A DNA stretch of 64,000 bases from Selaginella moellendorffii (GCF_000143415.4 NW_003314307.1:972952-1036951), one strand, 5' to 3'; shown: positions 10,735 to 22,475, counted from the first letter of the stretch. A program made the numbers and translations. The notes: a model not told the origin generated them from the letters alone.

Positions 10735-12925
10735 GATATATCCGTTGGGAGATATAGTATATCGAAGATAAATAGATCTTCTTTTGTAATTCTAAAATGT
10801 TAGATATTTTGATTGTATACAATGTTAAATTTATCTTAATTTTACTATTATTCATGTCCAAAGAAATGGAAAAAAATGCAATTAGATATAATGCAAGTGT
10901 TGAGGAACATAAGATCATTTTTTAATAATCATTAAATTTTCATTTGAAATTTTTATTGTCCTTATAAAAAGGTACACAAATCTAAACACATCTAAAAGAT
11001 TGTTGCCATATTTGAAAAGCAATTTAGATTTTACAAAACCAAAGAAATATATATATACTAAAAAAAGAATAATAGGTTAGTTATGGCAAATTATATTTTT
11101 TATTGCATATTGAGCTAAATTGTTTTTAATTGAACTGTAATGACACCTGTAACTTTCATAGTTTACTAAAGAATAATAAAATTTCTATAATATGTCTGGT
11201 TTTACATTTAAAAATATACATAAGTATAAGTCTATTTACAATATCAAACTTATTCCCACCTTCTTGAAATATATGTTTAAAATTTCCTTTCATAAAACAA
11301 ATCAAATGATATTCCTACAGGTGTGCACTCAAAACTCTTGGACAAGGTATATTATTTATAATTATTATTTCTTAACTCCAAAGGATGTAGATATTGGCAA
11401 TAAAATTTAAGTGTTATAGATGGGTTTTACAAGATGACAAAGATATAAAAAAAAGTATTGAGAAGTAAATTTGAATATTATAAAATAAATAAATTAGTGT
11501 ATAAACTTTTTAAGTTAAAAACCAGATAAAGTTGCAAGAATGAAAATAAAACAGTTCTATTATTTTTAAATATAAATTACCAATTATATAATTAACTATT
11601 TTAAATTTTAAATTTGGAGAAATTGTTGACTATATAAATATAAAAAATATGTACATACTTGAATAAATTTAAAAATCATCATTTGTTTTGGAGGATTTTT
11701 ATTTGTAAAATTAACTTTATAAATCATATTGAGTCTACAAGAGAAGAGTTTTCTACAATATTCATCTTAAAATTAATATAAATCATAGTTGTAAATATTT
11801 CTTTGATAAATGTTTTAATAATATTTGCTATATTTGTGTTGTAAAAACATACTATATTTATATTACTTGAAACATTTAATAAATATTAATATATTTTTCT
11901 TTATATATTAATACGATATCTAATTAGATAGTATTAATTTTTATATTCTCTGAAATATAAGTATCAACAATGTAATTTCTATAGTATAAAATGAAGAAGT
12001 ATTGAGAGCAAAATGCAATAGTAACACTTTACTCACAAATGATAAGCTTAATAATACAAAGGATTTCTTAAATAAATAATAAATAAATAAATATTTATAT
12101 TAATTCTTATTTAAAATTAAATAATGTATCATTTAAAAAATAGTATAATATTAATATTTACATAATATTGTCTTAGATCCATATTTACATTTAAAACATT
12201 AATACTGTTATAATCTAGGTTAATCTGTAATCATGTTCACCTTTATATAATTGCTGAATATTAACTTGTGTTAAATCATTTAATAGTAATTTATTTTTAA
12301 ATTGGAATCCATATTTTTATAATAGTACTGTTTTGTCTTAATACAAACATTATAATCCAATATAGTAAATGTTTTTGTTTGTACCTCTTTTCAAACAACT
12401 CTAATATAGTTGGATATCTAGATAGATTTACTTATGTATATTTTGAAATGTAAAACCAGACAGATAATAAAAATCTAATATTCTTTAGTAAACTATGAAG
12501 GTTAGAGGCATCAGATAAAAACAGTTTACCTCAATATGCAATCAAAATTATAATTTCCAAAAAACTAACCTATTATTTTTTTATAGTATATATAATTCTT
12601 TGGTTTTGTGAAAAGTCAATTGCTTTTCAAGTATGGCAGCAATTTTGTAGATGTGTTTAGGTTTGTGTACCTTTTTATATAGGCAATAAAAGAATATAAA
12701 TTCAAATTTAATGATGATTAAAAAATGATCTTATCTTCCCTAACACTTGCATTATTATCTAATTGCATTATTGTCCATTTATTTGGAGATTTATAGTAAT
12801 AAAATTAAGATAAAATAAAAATAAACATGCCAAAGAAATTTAAAAAAAAAATAGATTGAACAATTATAATTACAACTACATTTTTTCAAATTGAAATATT
12901 CTCTACTACTCCCAGCGGAGCTGGG
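10735..12925. mobile_element. Non-autonomous long-TIR element, about 2.2 kb
   Basis: About 10810-11240 is repeated in inverted orientation at about 12410-12815. Shared blocks include AAAAAGGTACACAAA, CTAAACACATCTA, GAATAATAGGTTAGTT, GCATATTGAG, TTCATAGTTTACTAAAG and TCTGGTTTTACATTT. Weaker similarity extends outward to the hairpin at 12911-12925 on the right and to a decayed counterpart near 10735-10750 on the left. The interior (11240-12410) is AT-rich and non-coding. This looks like a MULE-like or foldback derivative. Confidence 0.6.
12911..12925. repeat. Terminal hairpin CCCAGC-GGA-GCTGGG
   Basis: A perfect 6-bp stem with a 3-nt loop at the outer end of the right arm of the 2.2 kb element. 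It is followed by ATCCTTGCTGA. The same stem recurs at 13282-13296 and, with another loop, at 8907-8921. Confidence 0.7.
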
Positions 12926-13281
12926 ATCCTTGCTGACTAATTAATTCTATAATGACTAGGTCGTCTATATAGAATGACTGTATATAAAGACAACGAGCCA
13001 GTCTATACCAAAAATCCCTTTACCATGCCATCCCATTAACTGCTCTTACCTCTGGAATGCCCAAATAATATACCAAATTGAGGAATATGATTAAGCTGTG
13101 TTGAATAATTCTTTTAAGCTTTGAGTCCAAGCTTGTATTATTCTATTCCAGTAAACCATTTAAGAAATAGTGTTTGGTTGCAATCACTAAGTAAAAACTA
13201 AATAAACCAAGTGCTTGTTACATATTGAACTTAAGCAAGTTTTATTAAATTGTTCTCTTTTTAAAATTAGCATCTAACTAT

Positions 13282-13296
13282 CCCAGCGGAGCTGGG
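13282..13296. repeat. Second CCCAGC-GGA-GCTGGG hairpin followed by CTAG
   Basis: This has the same hairpin as at 12911 and is followed by TTCCCTGCTAGT. A hairpin a few bases before CTAG-T is also how Helitron 3' ends look, so it could mark a Helitron terminus or the end of another member of the local TIR family. It lies about 90 bp upstream of the alpha-SNAP start codon. Confidence 0.45.
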
Positions 13297-13385
13297 TTCC
13301 CTGCTAGTTGTATTTATTAGCTTAAAACTTTTGAGAATATTCTCTACCTTTGTACCCTAGATGCGCTTAGGGCTCTTGGTTCGCC

Positions 13386-14696
13386 ATGGATGCCCTGGCC
13401 AAGGCGAAGGAATTCGAGAGCAAGGCGGATCGCAAGCTCAAGGGCTGGGGGCTCTTTGGGAACAAGTATGAGGATACAGTGGAGCTCTTGCAGCAAGCTG
13501 CGAATCACTACAAGGTCGCCAAATCATGTAAGTTTTGGGAGCCAGATCTCCGCGCATCTTTCTCAATCCAGGGTTTTTCCAGGGGACAAGGCCGCCAATT
13601 GCTTCGTCAGGGTCGCCGAGATGCACGTCAAGCTCGATAGTCGATACGAGGCCGCCACGAGCTACGTTGATGCGGCCAAGTGCTACATGAAAAACAAGCC
13701 ACAAGGTAAAATAGCGCATTCTTCTCCGCATCACACTGCTTCGTTTCTTTGTTTTCCTTTCCTTTAGATGCGATCAATGCGCTCAATACCGCGACTAATA
13801 TTTTCTTGGAGATGGGAAAGCTATCGATCGCTGCGAAGCATTTCAAGGTACCTTCTATCAATTCCTTTGTAATGTTCTTGGTCAGCTTAACGCGTTTTTT
13901 TACTTTTTTTTTTTCCAACTTTTTTAGGATGTGGGAGAATTGTACGAAAAGGAAGAAAAGTGGCAGGAAGCTATGGAAAGCTATGAAAAAGCTGCCGACT
14001 TTTATCAAGGAGAAGAAGTGACGAGCTCCGCGAACCAATGTAAACTAAAGGTTGCTCAATTTGCATCCCAACTCGAGCTGTAAGCTAGAAATGTCTCTTT
14101 TTTCGCTTGTTTTCCTCTTATCTCTCTTTTTTCTTTTTGCAGATATCCAAAAGCTATTGAGGTGTACGAGACAGTGGCCAAAGACTCGATGGGAAACAAT
14201 CTCTTGAAGTACAGCGTCAAGGGGTATTTGCTGAGCGCTGGTTTGTGCCATCTCTGTAGTGCTGATCATATAGCCATCCAAAATGCCATCGAGAGATACG
14301 AGGTACCAAAGTTTTTGCTCCAGGAGTTCTGTCTAAATCATGAAACTTTGCAGGACTTGGATCCAACATTTTCGAACACGCGAGAGCACAAGTTTCTTAA
14401 GGTGAGAAACGTGTTTTTTTTCTCCCTCCCTCTCCTTTTACAATTCCCGATGGATCGCAGGATCTAGCCGAGGCGATCGAGCAAGAGGATGTCGAGAAGT
14501 TTACAGACGTTGTCAAGGAATTTGATAGCATGACTCGACTGGTATGTTTGTGATCTTTTCTCTCTGTCGACGTTGTTTCTTCGTCCTCACTCGATCATTT
14601 TTTTGTATTTTCAAGGATGGCTGGAAGACCACAATGCTGCTGCGAGCGAAGAATGCTATGAAGGCCAAGATTGACGAAGATGATGATCTCACATAG
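13386..14696 (+). CDS. Alpha-SNAP (soluble NSF attachment protein)
   Basis: Alpha-SNAP recruits the ATPase NSF to spent SNARE complexes and so resets membrane fusion in the secretory pathway. Eight exons join to 288 residues, the normal family length: 13386-13527, 13583-13705, 13768-13847, 13928-14079, 14143-14302, 14354-14401, 14461-14541, 14616-14696. The protein starts [20 protein letters not shown]. It carries the TPR-like helical repeats ([48 protein letters not shown]). It ends in an acidic DDDLT tail, where the penultimate Leu is the residue known to stimulate NSF. Introns are 48-80 bp with standard GT-AG ends. The first ATG of the frame was chosen, with an in-context CGCCATGG. Toc34 follows about 260 bp downstream on the same strand. 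Confidence 0.95.
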
Positions 14697-14959
14697 AGAT
14701 GTGACAATCCCCTTTGATTGATATATATATAGCGTTGTGACTTTGTGTTCGCTTGTTAAAGTGTAAAGTGGTCTTGGGTTCGAATCTTTTCCTAGCAAAT
14801 ATCTCTCAAAAGCCCTAAACCACTGGGCAGCACATTGCCCTTATCCGCGACCGCGAGGGCTCCTCTCTTTCGGGTACGTGATTCTTGGTCTAGATTCAAG
14901 CGCGCGGCGCCACATTCGCAGCTGGAGTAATCGATTGAGCGCGCGCCGCCACTCCAGGG

Positions 14960-16267
14960 ATGGGAAGCACCAAGGAATGGTCGGGCATTAACCAATTCCC
15001 CGTTGCTACGCAGACTGCGCTCCACGGGCTGCTTGGCAAGGTCCGGCAACAGGTTAGTTCTTCCAGGAATTTCTTTCTTGCGGGTGCTTGAGAATTTCGC
15101 TTCCTCCTCGCAGAATGTGGATAGCATGACTGTTCTAGTGCTTGGAAAAGGTGGAGTTGGAAAAAGCTCTACGGTGAATTCTATAATTGGTGAGAGAGTA
15201 GCAGCCGTGAGCGCCTTTCAGGTAAATTCTACTCTTTCATTTCGCGCATTCTCAAAATCGACTTTTTCTTTCTCCAGTCGGAGACTTTGAGGCCGCTCTT
15301 CGTTTCACGGTCCAGAGCTGGATTTACTTTGAACATTATCGACACTCCCGGTTTGATCGAAGGTGGATGGGTGAATGACCAAGCACTAGAGATTATCAAG
15401 AGGTTTGTAAGATTGTTCTCTCCTTCGTTTTTGGAGGTGACACTTTCTTCTTTCCCAGGTTTCTCATGGACAAAACTATTGATGTGGTTTTGTATGTGGA
15501 CCGGCTCGATGGTTACCGAGTTGATAGCCTCGACAAACAAGTCATCAGGGCCATCACTCGTAGCTTCGGTCCTCAAATCTGGAAGCTTTGTTTGCTGGTG
15601 TTAACTCACGCACAGCTTCCTCCTCCGGACGGTGCTAGCTATGACGACTACGTGCAGCAGAGATCCGAGGGGCTCTTAGCGGCTATAAGGCATGAAGCTG
15701 GCTTCAAGAAAACCGATCCCGACGTATGTAACGCTGGACCTTTTCATCCTTGTTCTTCTATGGTTTAGCTGATTTGTTCTCTTTCAGATACCTTACGCTC
15801 TCGTGGAAAATAGTGGGCGTTGCAGCACTAATGCTGGTGGTGAAAAGGTAACCATTTTTCTTTCTCAAAGTCACTCTTTTTGATAAACTCTTTGCAGATT
15901 CTTCCAAATGGAACCGTGTGGGTTCCAAACCTGGTGGGACGGCTCGTGCAAGTGGTGACCAACGAGCACCCATCACTGCTGGTGGACAAGAAGCTCATCG
16001 AGGGTCCCAACGCGAATAACAGGGGGAAGCTTTGGATCCCGCTGGTGCTGCTCGCACAGGTAATGTGTAATGCTTTCGCTTCTCCAAAGTCACCCTGAAA
16101 GTTTTTTCCTTTCGATCGATTGGCAGTATTTCTTGGTGGTGCGACCGATCCGAAAAGCCATCGAGAACGATATCCAGGAAGAAACCCGCCGAAAGCCCGC
16201 CTGGGAAACTTTCGTGGATGACTATAACAGCTTGAACGAGATCAATGCCAGCCGGAGGGGGCGCTAG
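14960..16267 (+). CDS. Toc34-type chloroplast import receptor GTPase
   Basis: Toc34 is an outer-envelope GTPase that binds chloroplast preproteins and works with Toc159 and the Toc75 channel. Seven exons join to 317 residues: 14960-15052, 15114-15221, 15278-15402, 15459-15723, 15788-15847, 15898-16059, 16127-16267. The P-loop GKGGVGKSS, the G3 motif DTPGL and the dimer-region Arg-containing stretch VLYVDRLDGYRVD are present, as is the conserved VENSGRCSTN. Near the C-terminus a hydrophobic segment, WIPLVLLAQYFLVV, is the expected membrane anchor. The order (cytosolic GTPase, tail anchor, short C-terminal end) matches the family. No odd features were seen. Confidence 0.95.
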
Positions 16268-16403
16268 AAGAGAAAATTTTTGTTTAAGCATATCGAATAT
16301 TCTTGAAGGTTTGATGTGAGCCGTCGATTACAGGCTTTCGATCCTGGTCGTTTATGAGGAATATACGTGTAACGGCTTTCGCACGAGAATATTATCTAGG
16401 GCA

Positions 16404-17247
16404 ATGTCGGTGGTGTTGTGCTGCACGCACGGCCGCTTGGAGATCGATCTCTTCCTGGAGGATGCGCCAAGGTAGGGCAGCATCGATCGCGCGCAGGGTT
16501 TTGATGATCGCGGTGCCTCGCGCAGGACTTGCCGGAATTTTTTGGAGCTTTGCAAGGCGGGATACTACGATGGGATCACATTTCACGTAATCTCGCTCGT
16601 TCTTTCATCCTCAGCTCTAGTCTCTGAGTGTTCTTCCTCTTCCGCAGAAGATCGTTCCACGGTTTATGTGCCAGACCGGCGATCCCTCAGGCAAGATCGT
16701 GAAATTCTTGCTAGGAGAAATTCTAACTATAATCTCCTGGCAGGCACTGGGAGAGGAGGCTACTCGATCTATGGGGCTCGATTTGACGATGAGATTTCCG
16801 CCAGGCACAACCACGACGCGACAGGGATAGTCTCCATGGCAAATTTTGGTCGCAACACAAATGCTTCCCAGTTTTTCATTCTCTTCAAGCCCGTGAGTGT
16901 CGATTTTTTTCTTTCTATTCTCTTTGGATCGTCTAAATCCTTTGCAGCATTGAAGCACAGAGCCCGCATCTGGATGGAAAGCACACGGTGTTTGGGAAAG
17001 TGAGGGAGAACTCGCTCGTGGTTTTGGACAAGATGCAGCTGGTCAAAGTGAAGAAGAACAACGTGCCAGTGGAACCAGTGAAGTTGTAAGCGCTGATTCT
17101 TTTCCATTTCTCGATTGATCAGGGTGCTTTCACAGATATGTTGCTGAGGTTTTGGAAGATCCATGGGAAGGAGAATCGCTCCCAGCTGATGCGTGGATTC
17201 CTCCCAAACCTCTTATTGGATCCAAGCACATATGTTGCATCCAATAG
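16404..17247 (+). CDS. Cyclophilin-type peptidyl-prolyl isomerase (PPIL3-like)
   Basis: Cyclophilins isomerise Xaa-Pro bonds; the PPIL3 group is associated with spliceosomes. Six exons join to 185 residues: 16404-16471, 16526-16586, 16648-16690, 16744-16892, 16961-17085, 17136-17247. The start [20 protein letters not shown] and the conserved blocks [18 protein letters not shown] and [11 protein letters not shown] are visible. The usual W of the cyclosporin pocket is His-like ([12 protein letters not shown]), as in PPIL3. Intron 3 has a GC donor (G|GCAAG to GGCAG). The last exon adds a tail, [20 protein letters not shown], not expected in short PPIL3 proteins. If intron 5 were retained, translation would stop at TTG-TAA right at its donor. 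The exon 5 acceptor at 16960 was chosen because the nearer AG shifts the frame. Confidence 0.85.
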
Positions 17248-17518
17248 CTCCAAGTACAGTTTCTTTGCTCGCTTCTATTTCATCAGGAACGTTTTTCCTT
17301 CTTTTCTTGTAGTTTCAGCTGATAAGAGTCAGATTTGCACGATCCAAATCATAGTAAGCGCGACTTTTTCCATTTCTTCACATCTAAACGATCACATGAA
17401 CAGGAAATCCAAAACTGCTCCACAAAACAACGCAAATTCTAGACAACATCTACGTCTACCACGAACCAACGATTATTTAGCTCCAAACCTTCTTCTGATC
17501 GATCCATCCATCCATCGC

Positions 17519-18590
17519 TTAAGCTGCTGAAGACGAGTTAAAGCTCTCCTCTTTCTCATCGTATCGATCCCTGACCCCCGCATCTGTTGTTACTGTAGTC
17601 TCGTCCTCTGAGTCGTGTTCTTGTCCAGCCTTCTTCGCCGATTTGTCCTCTCGATCCCTTTCGTCTTTCTCATCGCTCGTCTCCGCTCCGGGAAGAGCTT
17701 CCTGTCCCTTCTTCTCGTCACCACCACCCTTGCGTTCCTCGAAATCTTTCTTATCCTTGTGTTCCTCGGAAACTTTCTGATCGTCTTTCTCCCCGAGGCT
17801 TGTCTTTGTCTCATCACTGCCCTTGTACTTCTTCTCGTCCCCCTCCATCTCCATACCGACGCTTGAATCGTCCACCACCTTGTCCTCCTTTTTGGGCTTG
17901 ACGGCTCCGACTCTGGGATACTTGCTGGCGAATTTGCTCTCCCAATCCTTGAGAACTTCGAGCTGCTGGCTGCTCAATCCATCCAGATCACCGCAGAGAT
18001 CACCCTCGTCAAAACTCATCTTCGCCAAAGCGCGGCTGGCATCTCTTCCAGCGAAAACGGCATAAGGCCCACCAGGCCCGTAGAAATCCCTGCAAAGATA
18101 AGCAATAGTATCACCAAGCACGAAAAGGAAAGAAGAAAAATGCAGCTCTGATCGATCAAGAAAGGAAAAGCTGATCCATCAATCTAAGCACGAAGAAGAA
18201 AAGAGAGCTGTGACAGTACCTGGCAGAAGAAACGTTGTAAATCCTTCCCTTGATCGCCATGAGCAGCGGCTTGCTCGAATCCTTCCCATCGTACGCCGCG
18301 AGCTCCAAGAGAGTGACCTGATCCCCGAGCTCCACGATCGAGGGAGGATCCACCGCTGCTGCTGCCGCCGCGGCCGCCTCCTCCTCCTCCTCCTCGATGA
18401 TGGCCGAGAGGGGAGCGGCGCCGATTTGCGATGGAGCAAGAATCCCAGAGACGAGGTAATACGCACCAAGAAGCAGCGCGATGATGGTGAAGAGCACGAT
18501 GGGCGGGAGGCCCGTGTGGGATTCGATGTAATCCATCCCCTGGGCGGCCAGGGAGCTCATGTTGTGCGCCATCTCGCGGAGCTGATCCAT
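17519..18590 (-). CDS. Membrane steroid-binding protein (MAPR, cytochrome b5-like)
   Basis: Plant MAPR proteins are ER or plasma-membrane anchored, with a cytochrome b5-like heme/steroid-binding domain. Some organise P450 enzymes of lignin synthesis. Two exons (18590-18220 and 18089-17519) give 313 residues. There is an N-terminal membrane segment (LPPIVLFTIIALLLGAYYLV), an acidic Glu/Ala linker, then the b5-like core with LGDQVTLLELAAYDGK and YNVSSARDFYGPGGPYAVFA, and SFDEGDLCGDLDGLSS. It ends in a long, highly charged Lys/Glu/Asp tail (about 110 residues) with many DEK repeats, longer than in common MSBP1 forms but like MSBP2. It converges with the cyclophilin gene (3' ends about 270 bp apart). 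Confidence 0.92.
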
Positions 18591-18880
18591 CGTTATCCGC
18601 GTTGCTGGAGACGAGAGAGAGTGAGATGGAGGAGAAAATGTGGTGGCGCCCTCTCACTGGCAAAAGCGACCAAGCTCTTCCTCCTCCGCCCTAGGTTTTC
18701 TTTGAGAAACTCAAACAACCTGACACGTGTAACCATGTAACGCATGGAATAGAAAGAAATGTAATGCGATTCGCATGGGTACAATACAGTAAACATTGAA
18801 AGCATTTGCTATGATTTTAAAAGATCGTAAATAATAGCTAGAATATAAATATGAAACTAGTTTTATGTTAATCAAACTAA

Positions 18881-18885
18881 GCGGG

Positions 18886-18928
<43 letters not shown>

Positions 18929-18953
18929 GCGTGTTCGACCCACGCTCACCGCA
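18881..18953 (+). tRNA. tRNA-Phe (GAA)
   Basis: This is a 73-nt cloverleaf: acceptor GCGGGGA paired with TCACCGC plus discriminator A, D-loop AGCTCAGTTGGGAGAGC, anticodon arm CAGACTGAAGATCTG with GAA at the anticodon, and T-arm GCGTGTTCGACCCACGC. It is intronless and without encoded CCA, as for eukaryotic nuclear tRNA. Upstream is the CAA-containing AT-rich stretch usual for plant tRNA genes. The downstream T-run is short (TTT), so the terminator may be weak. Confidence 0.97.
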
Positions 18954-19173
18954 TTTAATAATATGCTTAGATCACTAATAACGTTATTTAATTTAAAATC
19001 TGTAGTTTTCATTTTAAATAACTGTTGTCACTACTTAAAAAAACAATTAAATTTTTCTTTAGTTGGTTACAAACAGCAAAGAAAAGAGCAAGAAATTAGC
19101 GCGCGAGTGCGTACTACTCCCATGTCAAAAGTCTCCAGTTTTACCGTGAATGGATTCTTGTGTTTTTCCTGTT

Positions 19174-21058
19174 CTAGATGTTGAAGGAGGTGACGTGCTT
19201 TGGCGTGGCGACGATGAGCGGCGCTTCCGGCGATTTCCCAGTGACGAAGTTGTCGTGCATGAACATACTGTCCACGATGTTGTCCTCCTTTGGCACAATC
19301 TTGTAGCAGTAGCAGCTCTTGAGCCCCTCCCCCGCGTTCTTGTAGCAATTGTGCTGGCTCTGCTTCACGCGCTTGAAATCCCAGATCACGGTGTAGTTCC
19401 CCACGCTCACCACCAGATGCCTCTCCTCCCTTCCACCCTCCGTCACCTGAGACAGCAGCAAACCAAAGCGATGAGCGAATCCAAGCAACTCAAGAGGAAA
19501 GAAAGACGAACGAACAACTTACCCAGGAGAAGTGACCACCGTGGAACTTCTGGTTCTTCCCAGCGGCAAACGCGTCCACCGGCGTGAGCTTGAGCAGCCG
19601 CGGCGTCGCCAGCTTGTGCCCCTTGCTGCCCATCCGCCCCGTGAAGCCCGTCTTCATGGATCCATCCTTGTCGATGAACAGCGTGCTCATGAGGATGAGA
19701 TACGTGTCCGTGGTTCCCAGCACCCAGTGTCCATCGTAAGTCACATCCACATGAGTGATCGGCGAGCCCAGCCCCGGGAACGCTGTTTTAGCCTGCCGCA
19801 TCGACGTCTTCCCGTAGAGCCGGATCTTTCCATCCTTGGATCCCACCACCACGGCTCCATCTCCGGTGGAAGCAAAGCACTGGAAGTTCGTGCCCCTCGC
19901 AAACTGATGACCCTCGTTCCAATTCAACACCGGGCTCGCGATGTCCTGGACGATTCCGTGTCGGTCTCTCATGTCCCACCGACAGAGCCTGTTGTCGTCG
20001 AGGCCGAGGAAGGTCGAGAGCGACGAGTCGAGCTGAGCCGACTTGCTGTCGTTGGTCACGTCCCGCATGGTGATGGGAGTGCCATCCTTCTCAAACTTCC
20101 ACTCGGCCACCGTCTTGCCCGACTCGAGATCCAGCTGCCGGACGTTCGTGGAGTGGTTCTTGCCATCTTTCGCCGGGCTGAGCAGCATCATGTTTGCCTC
20201 CCCCCGGATGAGCATCGCCTTCTTGGGTGTGCTGAACGAGTCGGAGCTCGAGCCGCCCAGGCGGACGGACGCCTTCTTGCCTTGCAGCCCCGTGGGTGTG
20301 TTTCGAAACGCCTCGACCCGGCTGTCGCTCACCAGGAAGCTGTTGTCTTTGGCACCCAGCGCGAGGCTGCGAATCCCTTCGTTGAGCTCGTCGATGTAAG
20401 TCTGCTTGAGATCTTTAACCTGTCCCTGCTCTAGAGTCTCTTCCGCGTCCTCCCAGATGGACTCATCAGCGTCCTGTGGCTTCACCCAGCCGATGAAGTC
20501 CTTCCCAAACACCTTCACCTTGTTCTCCTCGGTCGCCTCGAGCTGGTAGCTGTTCTCGAAGACGCAGTTGTGGTACTCGGTGGTGAAGTCCTTGTAGTCC
20601 TCCTGGGATGGGAAGCGCATCGCCCACACACCTTGGAAGACGAAGTCGACTCGCTGCTGGTCCGAGTAGAACTTCATCTGGAGCCTCTGGTCGACCTTAG
20701 CTCGGATCCTCGTCCCCACGCACAGCAGCCAGTGATCAAAGTGGCCACTCCCTTCGGCCTCGTCCATGTACTCGTCATCGTCGACCTCGCTGCCTTCTTG
20801 GAGCTCGCTCTCGCGCATAAACTCCCATGGCACCAGCTTCTCCGCGACGACCCACTTGGTCTTGGCCGAGATGTAGTGGTAGAGCTTTACCTTTTGGGAG
20901 CCCGGCTGTGGAGGCCGCGATGGAGTCCTTGGCCCGGTTTTCTCCTTGTCGGAGCGGGCGCTGTGATAGCTCCCCTGTGACGAGGAGGAATTCTCCTCCT
21001 CCTCCTCCTCGGCCTCGGAATCGTCCAGCCGCCCTTCCCTGCTCTCGCTAGCGCCCAT
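19174..21058 (-). CDS. DEM/CYPRO4-like protein with VID27 domain
   Basis: Plant DEM (defective embryo and meristems) / CYPRO4 proteins share a C-terminal beta-propeller-like domain with yeast Vid27. They are needed for meristem organisation and their biochemistry is unclear. Two exons (21058-19523 and 19446-19174) give 602 residues. The N-terminus [10 protein letters not shown] has a possible myristoylation Gly2, then a Glu/Ser-rich linker. A PH-like middle part follows ([31 protein letters not shown]). Then come propeller strands with [37 protein letters not shown] and [16 protein letters not shown]. The length matches the family. Base composition is GC-rich like neighbouring genes. Confidence 0.93.
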
Positions 21059-21479
21059 CTCTACTCTACTACCCTCAAACCCTAGCGACGAACAGCTGCC
21101 CCGATGCGATTATTCCTTCTCCCCTGGGGCGTGAGCTCTCCGCAATGCGAAATGCGCCGGGTCCCTGTCAGCGACTCGCCACAGACTCCACGGCCTGGAG
21201 AAGATCTGTGGCCGCTGCGAAGGCGGCCGGCGCTGGAATCTCCTGGCGCCGAGGAAATCCCTGTGCTTTCGATCGATCTTGCAAGAACGCGCAAGAACAC
21301 GCTCTCTCTCTTACTCTCTTCTCTCTCTTCTCTTTCCAAGACCCGTTTGAACCTCCTCGTACGAAAGCGCTCCAGGCCGTACACGTGGCACGATCTGGGC
21401 TAGTGCGTGAAAAAGCTACATGTGGCGGATATAAAAAGCCCACCGCCTCAATGAGCCCTAACCTAGGTTAAAAGAAAAG

Positions 21480-22470
21480 GGTCCTTTTAATTATCAATCT
21501 AATTACTCTATGCTGGATGGATTATGCTATGGATTACCACGCTCCATGTTCTTCAATCTTAAATTTAAGTTCCAACCATTTCATAATCATGAAATCCTTC
21601 AGCATTCATGGCAGAATATCTATCTATATGATGTTTTGTGGTGCTGATGGATGCTGAGACCATGAGACTGATGGATGCAAAATGCAAGGGTTTGTGAGTT
21701 TTGTTTTGCGCTTTATGCTTCATACTCTTCAAGCTCCAAGCATGTAGTCTTCAAGCTCTAAAAGTAGGCTTCACTTTGTAGGCTTCACCTTGCTCTTGCT
21801 CTTCCTAGCTCTTTTTGGTTTCAGTGGACTAGCCTCTTGGCAATAACCTTGGCTTAATCTTGGCTGTTTCAAGAGGCTAGAGGACCATCCTGTTTCTATG
21901 AACCCAGAATTCAACTGAAATTGCGCCTTGGAAAAGGTAATTACTGTGAGAATAAAAACCCAAAGCTATGCTGTAGTCATCCATCAAATTTATGTTTGAA
22001 GAATAGCTGTGAGATCAAAACGAGGAAACATTTAAGAAAGTGTCACATTGTCGATGAGGTTTATAATTGAACTCCATCTGAAGTGAATCTTGGGCACATA
22101 CACACACACACTCGGGATCTTTCCAATGAAACTACAACATGCTGCATAGTGATTTGTGTGATCTTTTTCCCGGAAAATTGCAATTTCTCACAATCCCATT
22201 GATGCTGTCACAAGTTGCATCAGCTTCATAGCGCCTGCGCCTTCACAGCAGTTGAAGGAGAAAGCAAGTGCAAGAAGTAAATTGCAAGTGTTTTCATGAC
22301 TCTCATTGCTAAATTAATCGCTAGATTAAGGTTGTCTGATACTGGAGATTGTATACTCCGTCAGTCTTAATTTCCAAAAGAGCAAGTCAATGTAAACAAC
22401 AATTGGCTGGCCAAGCAAAGTTCAAGATACTACACGAGAGAAATATAAAAAAGAAAAGCCCTTCGCAGCT
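21480..22470. repeat. Intergenic stretch with a diverged dispersed repeat
   Basis: No gene was seen. About 21890-22250 shares wording in order with about 29220-29620: TTGGAAAA, GAGATCAAAAC, TTATAATTGAACTC, ACATGCT, GTGATTTGTGTGAT, AAAATCCCATTGATG / CAATCCCATTGATG, and GTCACA-GTT-CATCAGCTTCAT. The two are old copies of the same sequence. Confidence 0.6.
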
Positions 22471-22475
22471 CTCTT

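Noticed and set aside
14700-14810. A possible tRNA or SINE with B-box-like GGGTTCGAATC
   Set aside because: No matching acceptor or anticodon stem could be drawn and no A box was found at the right spacing. It is probably a 3' UTR coincidence.
19532-20434. A 300-codon + strand frame opposite the DEM/VID27 gene
   Set aside because: It is a shadow of GC-rich coding on the other strand, with no family match and Arg/His-rich content.
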